From Opitutaceae bacterium (GTDB taxonomy: Bacteria > Verrucomicrobiota > Verrucomicrobiia > Opitutales > Opitutaceae), in NCBI GenBank assembly GCA_028280945.1, contig JANQKV010000020.1:20698-84697 (forward strand): a stretch of 64,000 nucleotides of DNA, given 5' to 3'. The notes under the pieces are model-generated. The model was given only the letters and a program-made list of their open reading frames with translations. It searched no databases and was not told where the DNA came from. Below, piece by piece: positions 53,070 to 62,341 of this stretch. Within the stretch, counting starts at the first letter, position 1, and each line of letters starts with the position of its first letter. Position numbers and translations under genes: made by a program.

Positions 53070-54599
53070 ATGAAGAAAACCTTCTACATCACCACCGCGA
53101 TCGACTACGTGAACGGTTCTCCGCACCTGGGCCACGCCTACGAAAAGGTGCTGACGGACGTCATTGCCCGATTCCGGCGCATGATGGGGGACAATGTCTA
53201 TTTCCTGACTGGCACCGATGAGCACGGTCAGAAAATCCAGCAAAGCGCGCGGGCGCGGGACGTTGATCCCAAGACGTTCGTGGACTCCGTCGCCCCGGAA
53301 TTCGAGGAGATGTGCGCGCGGCTGGAGATTTCCCACGACGACTTTATCCGCACCACCGAGTCCCGTCACAAGGACGTGGTGTGTCGCCTGCTGCAGCAGC
53401 TTTTCGACAAGGGAGAAATCTACAAAGCCGAATACCAGGGTTACTACTCCACCCGGCAGGAACAGTTTTTGCAGGAGAAGGACCGCAACGAGGACGGCAC
53501 CTGGCCGGAAATTTTCGGCGAGGTCTCCGAAATCACGGAGTCGAATTACTTTTTTAAACTGGGGGCTTACCAGCAGTGGTTGATTGATCACATCAAGGCC
53601 AACGCCGACTTCATCTTCCCGCGCTACCGCGCCAAGCAGGTCCTCGAGTTCCTGTCCGAACCACTCAACGACCTCTGCATTTCCCGGCCGAGGGAGCGGT
53701 TGGAGTGGGGCATCCCGCTGCCGTTCGATCCTGACTTTGTGACCTACGTCTGGTTCGACGCGTTGACGAACTACTACTCCGCAGTGGCGGACAAAGACGG
53801 CCTCTGGCCCGCGACGTTTCACGTGATTGGCAAAGACATTCTGGTGCCACCCCACGCCGTTTACTGGCCGATCATGTTGAAGGCGCTCGAACTGCCGATT
53901 CCGCAATCAATCCTTGCTCACGGTTGGTGGTCGATCAACGGCGCGAAGATGTCCAAAAGCACGGGCAACTTCGTCGAGCCCATCGAGTTTGTTGATCAGT
54001 TTGGCGTCGATGCCCTGCGCTATTTCCTGATGCGCGAAATGAGCGTGGGGCAGGACAGTGATTTTTCAATGGAGCAGTTTTTGGTGCGCTACAACAGCGA
54101 GCTCGCCAACAACCTTGGCAATCTCGTCAACCGCACCCTCAACATGACCAATCGCTTCGCCGACGCGAAGATTCCCGCGGTCGACGAGGTTGGTGAACCC
54201 GAGACTGCCCTGCAGGCCACCTGGGAAAAGACCCGCGACGAAGTGATTCCGCTCTTCGAGCAATTTCAGTTCAACGTAGGCCTCGAGCGCGCGCTGCAAT
54301 TCATCACGGCAACCAATGCTTACATCGAACAGCGGGCGCCGTGGAAATTGGGCAAATCGGATGATCCGGCTGACCAGGCGCTACTGCGGACCTCGCTGGC
54401 CACCATGGCCGAAGCCTTGCGTCTGGGTTCGTCGCTGTTGTTGGCCGTGACTCCCGGCAGTGTCGGCAAGATCCAGGGGGTGTTGGGCCATCGGATGGGC
54501 GAGGTCTGGCGCGACGAGTTGCAGTGGGACCACCGTTTGACCGGCAACACCGTGGAGAAAACCTGCATCCTGTTTCCTCGACCGGAGAAAAAGTCCTGA
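53070..54599 (+). CDS. metG: methionyl-tRNA synthetase
   Basis: A 509-residue class I synthetase that charges initiator and elongator tRNA-Met. The start is TFYITTAIDYVNGSPHLGHAYEKV with the HIGH-type site near residue 17, and the second ATP loop is KMSKSTGN near 295. The anticodon domain follows (YNSELANNLGNLVNRTLNM). The connecting-peptide region lacks the cysteine pairs of zinc-containing forms, and the C-terminal tRNA-binding EMAP-like domain present in some MetRS is absent. The open frame extends far upstream but only from ATG 53070 is it homologous. menF follows after 44 bases. Confidence 0.95.
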   Translation: MKKTFYITTAIDYVNGSPHLGHAYEKVLTDVIARFRRMMGDNVYFLTGTDEHGQKIQQSARARDVDPKTFVDSVAPEFEEMCARLEISHDDFIRTTESRHKDVVCRLLQQLFDKGEIYKAEYQGYYSTRQEQFLQEKDRNEDGTWPEIFGEVSEITESNYFFKLGAYQQWLIDHIKANADFIFPRYRAKQVLEFLSEPLNDLCISRPRERLEWGIPLPFDPDFVTYVWFDALTNYYSAVADKDGLWPATFHVIGKDILVPPHAVYWPIMLKALELPIPQSILAHGWWSINGAKMSKSTGNFVEPIEFVDQFGVDALRYFLMREMSVGQDSDFSMEQFLVRYNSELANNLGNLVNRTLNMTNRFADAKIPAVDEVGEPETALQATWEKTRDEVIPLFEQFQFNVGLERALQFITATNAYIEQRAPWKLGKSDDPADQALLRTSLATMAEALRLGSSLLLAVTPGSVGKIQGVLGHRMGEVWRDELQWDHRLTGNTVEKTCILFPRPEKKS

Positions 54600-54643
54600 C
54601 CGGTTCGCCATCGAGAGCGACCTTTGCAGCCATATAGGTCACC

Positions 54644-56068
54644 ATGAAAGTGTTGCCTATCGACCCCACTGAAAACGCCTCGCCCGAGGCGCTCCTGGGG
54701 TTTCTGGCGCAATGCCAGGCGGCGGCACAGTCGGATGGACGCTCCCGCCTGGTCAGCATCAGCATCACCGTTGGGGGGCTGGATCCTCTGGCGGTGCTGG
54801 AGGCGATTTACGAACCCGGGCATCCGCACTTTTATGCGGAGCACCCTTCCGATGCGACCGCCATCGCGGGGGCGGAAACCGCCGAATCATTCACGGCGGA
54901 GGGTCCCCAAAGATTCAGCGAACTGCAGGGGTTTGTTGATGATGTGCTGGAGCGGGCGATAGCGGTGGGGGCGGTGGATGCTCCCTTTGGAGGTCCCCAT
55001 TTTTTTGTGGGGGCGTCCTTCGCATCGCGATCCGAGCCCGGCGATGCGTTTCCCGCTTTGACGGCATTTGTGCCACAATGGCAAGTGGCGCGCGCCGGCG
55101 ATCGGACCACGGCCGTCGCCAATCTTCTGGTTGCCGCCGACAGCGAATTGCCGGAATTGGCGGAACGGGTTCTGCGCGCCCATGGACGGTTCCATCGCAT
55201 CAGTTACGGGAACGAATCCACCACCAGCCCGGTCGGCGAAACTCCGGCGATCAACCATCACGAAACCGGTGACTATGAGGCCAAGGTGGCGACCGCGTTG
55301 CAGCGAATCGAGGCCGGTGAGTTCACCAAAATCGTGTTGGCCCGGGCCGTTGATTTGAAGGCCAGCACGCCGCTTCACCCCCTGCTGGCTCTGGATGGGT
55401 TGAGACAACGATTCCCCGAGTGCTTTTCCTTCTCCATCGCCAACGGCCGCGGGGACAGTTTCATTGGCGCCAGTCCGGAGCGCTTGGTTCGTGTAAGCCA
55501 GGGAGTGTTGGAGGCCGATGTCCTTGCCGGGAGCATTCGGCGGGGCAGGGGCGCCGCGGAAGATGCCGCTTTGGGCCAGGCTTTGCTCAACAGCGCCAAG
55601 GACCTGCACGAACACGCCGTTGTCCTGCGCATGGTGCAGGACCGTCTGGCTGAACTCGGGCTCGATCTGGAACATGGCGAGATTCCCGGCTTGAGGAAGC
55701 TCGCCAACGTCCAGCACCTCTACACTCCGGTGCGCGGTCAAATGCGCGAAGGCGTCAAACTTCTCGATGTCGTTGATCGACTGCACCCGACGCCCGCAGT
55801 GGGCGGGGAACCGCGCGAAGCGACGGGGGACGCCATTCGTGAGATCGAGGGTTTTTCCCGCGGCCTTTATGCCGGGGCGCTGGGCTGGATCAACTCCCGC
55901 GGAGGCGGGGAGTTCATGGTGGGCATTCGCTCCGCCTTGGTCAGGGGGGCGGATGCGCGGGTTTTTGCCGGAGCGGGGATCGTCGCCGGTTCCACTCCTA
56001 CGAAGGAATTGGCCGAAACCGATTTGAAGTTTAAGGCGTTGCTCGAAGGTTTGATTCCCCCGGCATGA
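54644..56068 (+). CDS. menF: isochorismate synthase (menaquinone pathway)
   Basis: A 474-residue chorismate-utilising enzyme that converts chorismate to isochorismate, the first committed step of menaquinone synthesis. The conserved C-terminal domain shows KIVLARAVDL with the general-base lysine, FSIANGRGDSFIGASPERLV, LAGSIRRGRG, VQHLYTPVRG, LHPTPAVGGEPRE and YAGALGWINSRGGGEF ending in AGAGIVAGS. The N-terminal 190 residues are the less conserved half. The stop overlaps the menD start by ATGA, supporting the MenF assignment over a siderophore isochorismate synthase (EntC/DhbC). Confidence 0.93.
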   Translation: MKVLPIDPTENASPEALLGFLAQCQAAAQSDGRSRLVSISITVGGLDPLAVLEAIYEPGHPHFYAEHPSDATAIAGAETAESFTAEGPQRFSELQGFVDDVLERAIAVGAVDAPFGGPHFFVGASFASRSEPGDAFPALTAFVPQWQVARAGDRTTAVANLLVAADSELPELAERVLRAHGRFHRISYGNESTTSPVGETPAINHHETGDYEAKVATALQRIEAGEFTKIVLARAVDLKASTPLHPLLALDGLRQRFPECFSFSIANGRGDSFIGASPERLVRVSQGVLEADVLAGSIRRGRGAAEDAALGQALLNSAKDLHEHAVVLRMVQDRLAELGLDLEHGEIPGLRKLANVQHLYTPVRGQMREGVKLLDVVDRLHPTPAVGGEPREATGDAIREIEGFSRGLYAGALGWINSRGGGEFMVGIRSALVRGADARVFAGAGIVAGSTPTKELAETDLKFKALLEGLIPPA

Positions 56069-57783
56069 AGTCCCTCGATTCACGTAATCTCAACAGCCTG
56101 TGGTGCTCTGTCTGGGTGGAAACCTGGGTGCAAGAGGGTTTACGTCACGCGGTGATTTGTCCGGGGTCGCGATCGACGCCACTGGCCATGGCGTTGGCGC
56201 GCCACCCCGAGGTGCGGGCAACCCCGGTATTGGATGAACGGTCGGCCGCCTTTTTTGCGCTGGGCCTTGCCCGGGCCGCGCATCAACCCGCGGTGGTGGT
56301 GTGCACAAGCGGCAGTGCCGGGGCTCATTTTTTGCCGGCGATGATCGAGGCAAAGGAAACCGCCACACCGTTGATCGTAGTCACGGCGGATCGTCCCCCG
56401 GAACTGCGTGAATGTGCCTCGGGGCAGACAATCGATCAAACCAAGTTGTTTGGCGATTACGCCCGGTGGTATCACGAATTGGCTCTCCCGGAGCTTACGG
56501 AAGGCTTGTTCGCCTACTTGCGGCAGACCGTGCGGCAGGCGTGGAATCGGGCGATCGCAGCCGGCCCCGTGCACTTGAACGCGCCTTTCCGGGACCCCTT
56601 GCCGCCGCTTCCCGATGACGGCGCGGCGTCGGATTTTGCGGACCAGTTGGATGCGTCCTTCTTTGCGCACCCTGATTTGCCCCGTTCAACCGGACTCACC
56701 CTTGCGCATCAGGTTACGACGCAGCGGGGGGTGATCGTTGCCGGCCAATCCATGCCTCGTGATGTCACCGCCTATGCCGCGAAGTTGTGTGAGTATGCCC
56801 GGGCGACGGGGTGGCCCATCCTGGCCGATGGCTTGTCGCCTGCCCGTTTTCACGCGGCGGATGATATAACCGTGGTTTCAACTTACGATACCATCCTCCG
56901 CAATGAACGAGTGGCGCGGGAGCTCACCCCTCGCTACGTGCTGGGACTCGAAGGCTGGCCCACCAGCAAGGTGCTCCGGGCCTGGATCGAGCAAAGCCAA
57001 GCCGAAGTCCTGATGGTGTCTCCGTTGGCCGGCAACCGGGATGGTGTTCATGGCCGAACCCGAGAAATCAGTGCCCCCGCCACCAGTTTGCGCTTTGATA
57101 CCGGAGCGCGAATCGATCCCGTCTATGCCAATGCCTGGCAGCAGGCGGAAGATGTCGTGCGCGAAAAGATTGATTCCTGGATGGGGTTCGCGGAGGTGGA
57201 GGGGTTTGAGGGCAAGGTGGCATGGCGTTTGAGCAAAGAACTCTCGGCGGGGCACAATATTGTGCTGGCCAGCAGTATGCCGGTGCGGGATTGGGAGTAT
57301 TTTTCCCGAACCCGTCACCAAGGACCAACCGTTTTCAGCAGCCGTGGGGCCAACGGAATCGATGGCACGTTGTCGACCGCCGCTGGAGTGGCCGCCGGAT
57401 CCGGCCGGCCGACTGTTTTGCTCTGCGGAGACCTGGCGTTCTTACACGACGCCAATGGCCTGGCCTTGCACCACGAAATCACCGGGGATCTCACGGTTGT
57501 TGTGATCAACAATCAGGGGGGCGGAGTTTTCGAACACCTGCCGGTTGCGGAATTTGATCCTGAGTTTGAGCGGTTTTTTGCCACTCCGCAGCAGACCGAC
57601 CTGGCGTCGCTTTGCGCGGCTCATAGTGTACCGCATCGCCTGGTCACCACGGAAGAGGTGTTACTCGGTTCCGCCGTGCAGCCGGGATTTAATGTGGTTG
57701 AGATCCGAACCGATCGAAAACGGGATGCAGCCACCCGAAAAAAACTGTTTCGCGAATGCTCGAGGGCTATTCCGGCAGGGTAG
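56065..57783 (+). CDS. menD: SEPHCHC synthase (2-succinyl-5-enolpyruvyl-6-hydroxy-3-cyclohexene-1-carboxylate synthase)
   Basis: A 572-residue thiamine-diphosphate enzyme that joins 2-oxoglutarate-derived succinyl-TPP to isochorismate in menaquinone synthesis. N-terminal motifs are ICPGSRSTPLAMAL, VLDERSAAFFALGLARA and CTSGSAGAHFLPAM. The TPP/Mg motif is GDLAFLHDANGLAL followed by VVINNQGGGVFEHLP. Length matches MenD (550-580). It starts within the menF stop, and its last 17 bases overlap the convergent beta-propeller gene. menB follows farther on the same strand, but menH, menC, menE, menA and menG/ubiE are not in the window. Confidence 0.96.
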   Translation: MKSLDSRNLNSLWCSVWVETWVQEGLRHAVICPGSRSTPLAMALARHPEVRATPVLDERSAAFFALGLARAAHQPAVVVCTSGSAGAHFLPAMIEAKETATPLIVVTADRPPELRECASGQTIDQTKLFGDYARWYHELALPELTEGLFAYLRQTVRQAWNRAIAAGPVHLNAPFRDPLPPLPDDGAASDFADQLDASFFAHPDLPRSTGLTLAHQVTTQRGVIVAGQSMPRDVTAYAAKLCEYARATGWPILADGLSPARFHAADDITVVSTYDTILRNERVARELTPRYVLGLEGWPTSKVLRAWIEQSQAEVLMVSPLAGNRDGVHGRTREISAPATSLRFDTGARIDPVYANAWQQAEDVVREKIDSWMGFAEVEGFEGKVAWRLSKELSAGHNIVLASSMPVRDWEYFSRTRHQGPTVFSSRGANGIDGTLSTAAGVAAGSGRPTVLLCGDLAFLHDANGLALHHEITGDLTVVVINNQGGGVFEHLPVAEFDPEFERFFATPQQTDLASLCAAHSVPHRLVTTEEVLLGSAVQPGFNVVEIRTDRKRDAATRKKLFRECSRAIPAG

Positions 57784-58651
57784 GGCGCCAGTAATAGGCC
57801 TCCACTTTGTCCTCCAACATGGAGGGGATAAACAGCATGCCGGACTCGATCAAATACTCGTGGTCGGCGGTGCCGCGCACCAAAGTCATGATCGGAGAGG
57901 TTTCTCCCGCCGCCGACACGTGCTTCACGTCGCCCGTCAACCAGTCGGTGACCGTATAGCCACCCAAGCCATCAGGTTCGATGCCATCGCAGTGGGCGAC
58001 CGGCTCGCTCCCAATTCGTCCCTGCGCATGATCCCGAAACCTAAGGGTGTTGAGGTGCCCCGGCCGCTTGTCGCCGTTGGCATCCGTCAAACTCCATCCG
58101 CCCAGAACCAGCCGGTCTGCCTCGGCCCGCAGACCGTTGATTCCTCCCGTTTGGGAGGTGTCGATTTTTACCCACGGTTCAAATCGACCGGCATGCAGCC
58201 GGTGGACCGTGCCCAGGCGTGAGCTGTAGACATACACGTTTCCGTGTGGGTCCGCCGTGCAGTCATTAAAGCCACCCGACTTGCCATCCTCGGGACGGTA
58301 ACGGTTCAACACCTTGCCAGTATCGAGATGGACTTCAATGAGCTCGGCAGTATCCGCCACGTAGAGCCGATTGTTCGCCACGGCCAGTCCCTTGGGATCG
58401 TCCATTCCGGTGGCCCAGGTGAGCTCCAACATGTCGCCTTGCCGACTCACCATGCTGATGAATCCATCACCGGGCGTGCGACCTTCCCCGCGGGTGGCGA
58501 GATTCGAAACATACAAGCGGTCGCGTTGCGCATCGTAGACAACGGACTCGGGTGAGCTCAGACCACCAAGGCTCCAGGCCAGTTTGGGCTGGGGATGTGT
58601 CACCGCCGGGGCGGACAGAGCGATGAGGAGAAAAAGGGGCAGAATGCGCAT
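57767..58651 (-). CDS. exported SMP-30/gluconolactonase-like beta-propeller protein
   Basis: A 294-residue protein with a signal peptide (LPLFLLIALSAPAVTHPQ). The body has regular propeller-like repeats (SPESVVYDAQRDRLYVSNL, DPKGLAVANNRLYVADTA, FNDCTADPHGNVYVYSS and CDGIEPDGLGGYTVTDW) typical of SMP-30/gluconolactonase-type and strictosidine-synthase-like proteins. The expected metal-binding glutamate, asparagine and aspartate are not clearly placed, so enzymatic function is uncertain. It interrupts the menaquinone genes on the opposite strand and overlaps the end of menD by 17 bases. Confidence 0.8.
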   Translation of the reverse strand: MRILPLFLLIALSAPAVTHPQPKLAWSLGGLSSPESVVYDAQRDRLYVSNLATRGEGRTPGDGFISMVSRQGDMLELTWATGMDDPKGLAVANNRLYVADTAELIEVHLDTGKVLNRYRPEDGKSGGFNDCTADPHGNVYVYSSRLGTVHRLHAGRFEPWVKIDTSQTGGINGLRAEADRLVLGGWSLTDANGDKRPGHLNTLRFRDHAQGRIGSEPVAHCDGIEPDGLGGYTVTDWLTGDVKHVSAAGETSPIMTLVRGTADHEYLIESGMLFIPSMLEDKVEAYYWRPTLPE

Positions 58652-58739
58652 GAAGTATCGTTTGGAGACAACGGCTGCGCGCGTCAGGGGTTTTTATGCT
58701 GCCGGTTGACGACGGCCTGCCAAGGCCCACGCTGCGGGC

Positions 58740-59576
58740 ATGAGTCAGCCCGAATGGCAGGTCGTCAAACCCTACGAAGACATCATTTACGAGAAGACGG
58801 ATGGCATCGCGAAGATCACCATCAATCGACCTCACAAACGAAACGCGTTTCGACCCGAAACGGTTTTCGAGATGCACGAAGCATTGTTGGACGCCCGGGA
58901 CGATACCTCCATCGGGGTGGTGTTGCTGACCGGGGCCGGGCCGCATACCGACGGCAAGCATGCGTTCTGTGCCGGTGGCGACCAGAGCGTGCGGGGGCAT
59001 GCCGGTTATGTCGGCGCGGATGGGGTGCCGAGGCTCAACATTCTTGATGTGCAGAAACTGATCCGATCGATGCCCAAGGTGGTGATCGCGCTTGTTGCCG
59101 GCTACGCCATCGGAGGTGGTCATGTTCTGCACGTCGTCTGCGATCTTAGCATCGCCGCGGACAACGCCATTTGCGGACAGGTCGGTCCCGCCATGGGCAG
59201 CTTCGACGGAGGTTTCGGCGCCAGTTACCTGGCGCGCATCGTGGGACAGAAAAAAGCGCGGGAGATCTGGTATCTGTGCCGCCAATACAACGCCGAACAG
59301 GCCTTGGAGATGGGGTTGGTGAACGCGGTGGTGCCCGTGGATGAGCTGGAGTCCGAGGGGATCAAGTGGGCGCGGGAGATTCTGGGACACAGCCCGCTGG
59401 CCATCCGCTGCCTCAAGGCCGCCTTTAATGCCGATGTGGACGGGCAATCGGGCCTGCAGGAACTGTCAGGCAATGCGACGCTGCTTTACTACATGTCGGA
59501 GGAAGCCAAGGAATTTCATTCGGCCCAGCGCGAAAAACGTGCTCCGGATGCCCGCAAGTTTCCCTGGCTTCCCTGA
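58740..59576 (+). CDS. menB: 1,4-dihydroxy-2-naphthoyl-CoA synthase
   Basis: A 278-residue crotonase-fold enzyme that closes the ring of o-succinylbenzoyl-CoA to DHNA-CoA in menaquinone synthesis. Typical phrases are [78 protein letters not shown] and the C-terminal [13 protein letters not shown]. The [17 protein letters not shown] stretch separates MenB from other crotonases. It lies 89 bases from the divergent beta-propeller gene, so it needs its own promoter. yqeY follows after 47 bases. Confidence 0.96.
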   Translation: MSQPEWQVVKPYEDIIYEKTDGIAKITINRPHKRNAFRPETVFEMHEALLDARDDTSIGVVLLTGAGPHTDGKHAFCAGGDQSVRGHAGYVGADGVPRLNILDVQKLIRSMPKVVIALVAGYAIGGGHVLHVVCDLSIAADNAICGQVGPAMGSFDGGFGASYLARIVGQKKAREIWYLCRQYNAEQALEMGLVNAVVPVDELESEGIKWAREILGHSPLAIRCLKAAFNADVDGQSGLQELSGNATLLYYMSEEAKEFHSAQREKRAPDARKFPWLP

Positions 59577-59623
59577 TTCCAGTCGGGAATGTCCCCTCAC
59601 TCCAGTCCTCCCAATTACGACGC

Positions 59624-60073
59624 ATGCCCGCTCTCTACGAAAAACTCCGCTCCGACATCATCACCGCGATGAAAGCTCGCGATTCCGAAAAAGCCACTGG
59701 ACTGCGAACGGCTGACGCAGCCATCCAGCGGGCTTCCATGGATACCAATACCGATATCGATGATGCACTGGTCGTCTCGACCTTGCGCAAAGCGGTGAAA
59801 AATCTCAGCGATGCCAATGAGGATTTCCGCAAGGCTGGCCGGGATGATTTGGTTGCCGCCAACGAAAAAGAGATCGGTTGGCTCGAAGCCTATCTTCCCG
59901 CGCAGATCACGGGAGAGAAACTGGAGGCCATTGTGGCCGAGGCGTTGGCCGCCACGGGGGCAACCACCAAACGCGAGATGGGCAAGGTCATGGGCCAGCT
60001 TAAACAACATCCGGACGCCGGCCTGATCGATTTTGGGGCCGCGAGTAAACTCATCCAATCCAAACTCAACTGA
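59624..60073 (+). CDS. GatB/YqeY domain protein
   Basis: A 149-residue helical protein of the YqeY family, related to the C-terminal tail domain of the GatB amidotransferase subunit. Typical phrases are KLRSDIITAMKARDSEKATGLRTADAAIQRASM, AGRDDLVAANEKEIGWLEAYLPAQI and MGKVMGQLKQHPDAGLIDFGAASKLI. It is thought to bind tRNA, but its role is not settled. It often neighbours rpsU or dnaG; here it lies between menB and the amidohydrolase, whose ATG overlaps its stop by one base (TGATG). Confidence 0.9.
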   Translation: MPALYEKLRSDIITAMKARDSEKATGLRTADAAIQRASMDTNTDIDDALVVSTLRKAVKNLSDANEDFRKAGRDDLVAANEKEIGWLEAYLPAQITGEKLEAIVAEALAATGATTKREMGKVMGQLKQHPDAGLIDFGAASKLIQSKLN

Positions 60074-61167
60074 TGCCTGTTTCATTTTGGCGCCATGTCG
60101 CCGCAGCGGGAGTGTTGCTTTTGTCTTCCGCCTTCGCCCAGGAAATGGGTTTCGAGGAATACGAACCGACGTCCACGCTGGTGGTGCCGGAGAACATCGT
60201 GACCCGGGCGAAGTTCCCGTTTGTCGATGCCCATAACCACCAATGGCGCCAACGCATGACCCCGGAGGTGGTCGATCAAGTCGTCCGCGACATGGACGCC
60301 CTTAACATGACAACAATGGTGAACCTGTCGGGTGGCAGTGGCAATGAACTCAAGGAAGTGATTGCCCGTTCGAAGGCCCGTTACCCCGACCGCTTTGCCA
60401 TATTTGCCAACCCTTCCTATGACGGGATTGACGACCCGGATTACCCGGAGCGCACGGCGGCCCAGTTTGAGGCCGACGTGAAGGCCGGCGCACAGGGGCT
60501 GAAGATCTTCAAAAACCTTGGCATGTATGTATTCGATCCGCTTGGTCGCGTGAGGGTGGATGATCCCCGTTTGGACCCACTTTGGGCCAAGGCTGGAGAA
60601 TTGGGCGTGCCGGTCCTGATCCACGTCGGAGACCCCGCTCAGTTTTGGCTCCCGCACGACCGCTTCAACGAACGGTGGCTCGAGCTCAAGCAGCGGCCGA
60701 ACCGCAAACGGGAAGGAGAACCCAGCTTCGAACAGCTCATCAAAGAGCAGCTCAATGTCTATCGCAGGCACCCGAACACCACCTTCATCGTGGCTCATTT
60801 CATGTGGCTGGCGAACGACCTCGATCGCCTGGGGCAGTATCTCGATGAACTGCCCAACATCGTCACGGAAATGGGGGCCGTCATCTATGACCCGGGTCGC
60901 CAGCCACGCCACGCCCGGGCGTTTTTCGAAAAGTATCAGGACCGCATCCTGATGGGAAAAGACATGTGGGCGCCGGAGGAGTATTACACGTATTTCCGGG
61001 TGCTGGAGACAGCCGACGAATACTTCCCGTATTACCGCAAGCGGCACGCCTTTTGGCGACTGTATGGTCTCGATTTGTCCGATGATATTCTGCGGAAGAT
61101 CTACTACAAAAACGCCCTGCGGGTTATCCCGGGTTTGAATGCTTCCCTTTTTCCCGCCGGCGAGTAG
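60073..61167 (+). CDS. exported amidohydrolase-family protein
   Basis: A 364-residue protein with a signal peptide (WRHVAAAGVLLLSSAFAQ). The TIM-barrel metal site of the amidohydrolase-2 type is visible: FVDAHNHQW near residue 53, VLIHVGDP near 183, FIVAHFMWLAN near 240, and MGKDMWAP near 295. This group includes decarboxylases and lactonases acting on small acids, but the substrate here is unknown. The start overlaps the YqeY stop, and the Nif3-like gene follows 6 bases after its stop, so the genes are probably cotranscribed. Confidence 0.85.
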   Translation: MPVSFWRHVAAAGVLLLSSAFAQEMGFEEYEPTSTLVVPENIVTRAKFPFVDAHNHQWRQRMTPEVVDQVVRDMDALNMTTMVNLSGGSGNELKEVIARSKARYPDRFAIFANPSYDGIDDPDYPERTAAQFEADVKAGAQGLKIFKNLGMYVFDPLGRVRVDDPRLDPLWAKAGELGVPVLIHVGDPAQFWLPHDRFNERWLELKQRPNRKREGEPSFEQLIKEQLNVYRRHPNTTFIVAHFMWLANDLDRLGQYLDELPNIVTEMGAVIYDPGRQPRHARAFFEKYQDRILMGKDMWAPEEYYTYFRVLETADEYFPYYRKRHAFWRLYGLDLSDDILRKIYYKNALRVIPGLNASLFPAGE

Positions 61168-61173
61168 CACTAG

Positions 61174-62055
61174 GTGGAAGTGATTCGCCCGCGCCTCATT
61201 ATTGCTTTTGTCTTCGCCCTTGCCGGAGTTGCCGGCTTCTCGATGGCAACGGTGGATGCACCGACCCCTTCGATTCAGTCGGTCATTGATCTGCTACTCG
61301 CCCAATCAGCCACGGGTCTGCGGACGGAGACCGTCGATACGGCGAAGAGCGGGGATCCCAGCCAACCCGTTACGGGCGTCTTGACCTGCTTCATGGCCAG
61401 CACGGCCACCATCGGACAAGCCATCGAACAAGGCGTGAACCTGATCATCACGCACGAACCCACGTTTTATAACCACTTCGACGATCCGACCGACGTGGTG
61501 GAGGACCCCGTCTATCTGCACAAGCGGGAGTTGTTGGATGCTCACGACATCGTGGTGTTCCGGTTTCACGACCATCTGCACGAGATGAATCCGGATCCCA
61601 TTTTGCAGGCCAATGTGGATGCCCTGGGCTGGGGGAAATACCAGGACAAGACCAATCCCCACCTTTGTGTTTTACCTGCCAAGCCCCTGGCTGAGGTGGT
61701 GACGACTGTGAAGTCGGCCTGGCAAATCGAAGACCCCGTAAAAGTTGTGGGAAATCCCGATATGATGGTAAGCCGAGTGGGCATCGTCCCGGGCGCCTAC
61801 GGCGGGCAGGCCCAGATTCGATTTACCCAGGAGGGGGGGTATGATCTTCTGATCGTGGGAGAGGTTCACGAATGGGAGACGCCCGAATACTTCCGGGACT
61901 CATCGCTGGCGGGAAAACCACGTGCGCTGATTGTCACCGGGCACGCGGTCTCCGAATCACTGGGCATGGCGTGGCTGGCCCAATGGTTGGCCAACCAACT
62001 TGAAGGTGTGCCGGTCAGTTTTGTCGCTACCCCTGATCCTTTTTCCTTCCAGTGA
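61174..62055 (+). CDS. Nif3-like dinuclear-metal protein with N-terminal export signal
   Basis: A 293-residue protein from GTG. Residues about 8-28 form a hydrophobic segment (IIAFVFALAGVAGFSMA), which looks like a signal peptide or anchor. The rest resembles the Nif3/YbgI family of metal-binding proteins: SGDPSQPVTGVLTCFMAS early on, LIITHEPTFYNH near residue 88, FRFHDHLHE near 130, and VGEVHEWETPEYF and VTGHAVSESLGM near 230-270, which supply the metal ligands. Nif3 proteins are usually cytoplasmic, so an export signal is unusual. Its stop overlaps the next gene (GTGA). Confidence 0.8.
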   Translation: MEVIRPRLIIAFVFALAGVAGFSMATVDAPTPSIQSVIDLLLAQSATGLRTETVDTAKSGDPSQPVTGVLTCFMASTATIGQAIEQGVNLIITHEPTFYNHFDDPTDVVEDPVYLHKRELLDAHDIVVFRFHDHLHEMNPDPILQANVDALGWGKYQDKTNPHLCVLPAKPLAEVVTTVKSAWQIEDPVKVVGNPDMMVSRVGIVPGAYGGQAQIRFTQEGGYDLLIVGEVHEWETPEYFRDSSLAGKPRALIVTGHAVSESLGMAWLAQWLANQLEGVPVSFVATPDPFSFQ

Positions 62056-62327
62056 GCGCGGGCAAATGGCTGCTGCGGTTTGTGAGAATGTCGTTTGTCG
62101 GGGTGGGAATCGTTGTAGCAGTTCTGGCCGGAGTGGGGCTATGGGCGATCCACGCCCTGTTTGACGCTTCGGTTGAGCACCAACTGGGCATAACCGCTGC
62201 CGAGGCCCGTCGACTGATGTATGGATTTATGACCGTCGGGAGTATCATTGCAGTTGTCGCAATCTTCGTGCGAATACCGCGCAAACTTCTTTACGGGGGT
62301 TTGCCCGCCAAACCGAAGAAAAAGTAG
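62052..62327 (+). CDS. small membrane protein
   Basis: A 91-residue protein from GTG. It has two hydrophobic helices, VGVGIVVAVLAGVGLWAIHAL and FMTVGSIIAVVAIFV, joined by a polar loop (FDASVEHQLGITAAEARRLMYG), and a basic Lys-rich tail (KPKKK) that should face the cytoplasm. No family is recognised. The start overlaps the stop of the Nif3-like gene, so it is translationally coupled to it. It is convergent with the permease gene. Confidence 0.65.
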   Translation: MSAGKWLLRFVRMSFVGVGIVVAVLAGVGLWAIHALFDASVEHQLGITAAEARRLMYGFMTVGSIIAVVAIFVRIPRKLLYGGLPAKPKKK

Positions 62328-62341
62328 CAAACGGTCCGGGC

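Noticed and set aside
60082..61170. A 362-codon minus-strand open frame opposite the amidohydrolase.
   Set aside because: The plus-strand frame has a signal peptide and metal-binding motifs; the reverse frame is a codon-bias shadow.
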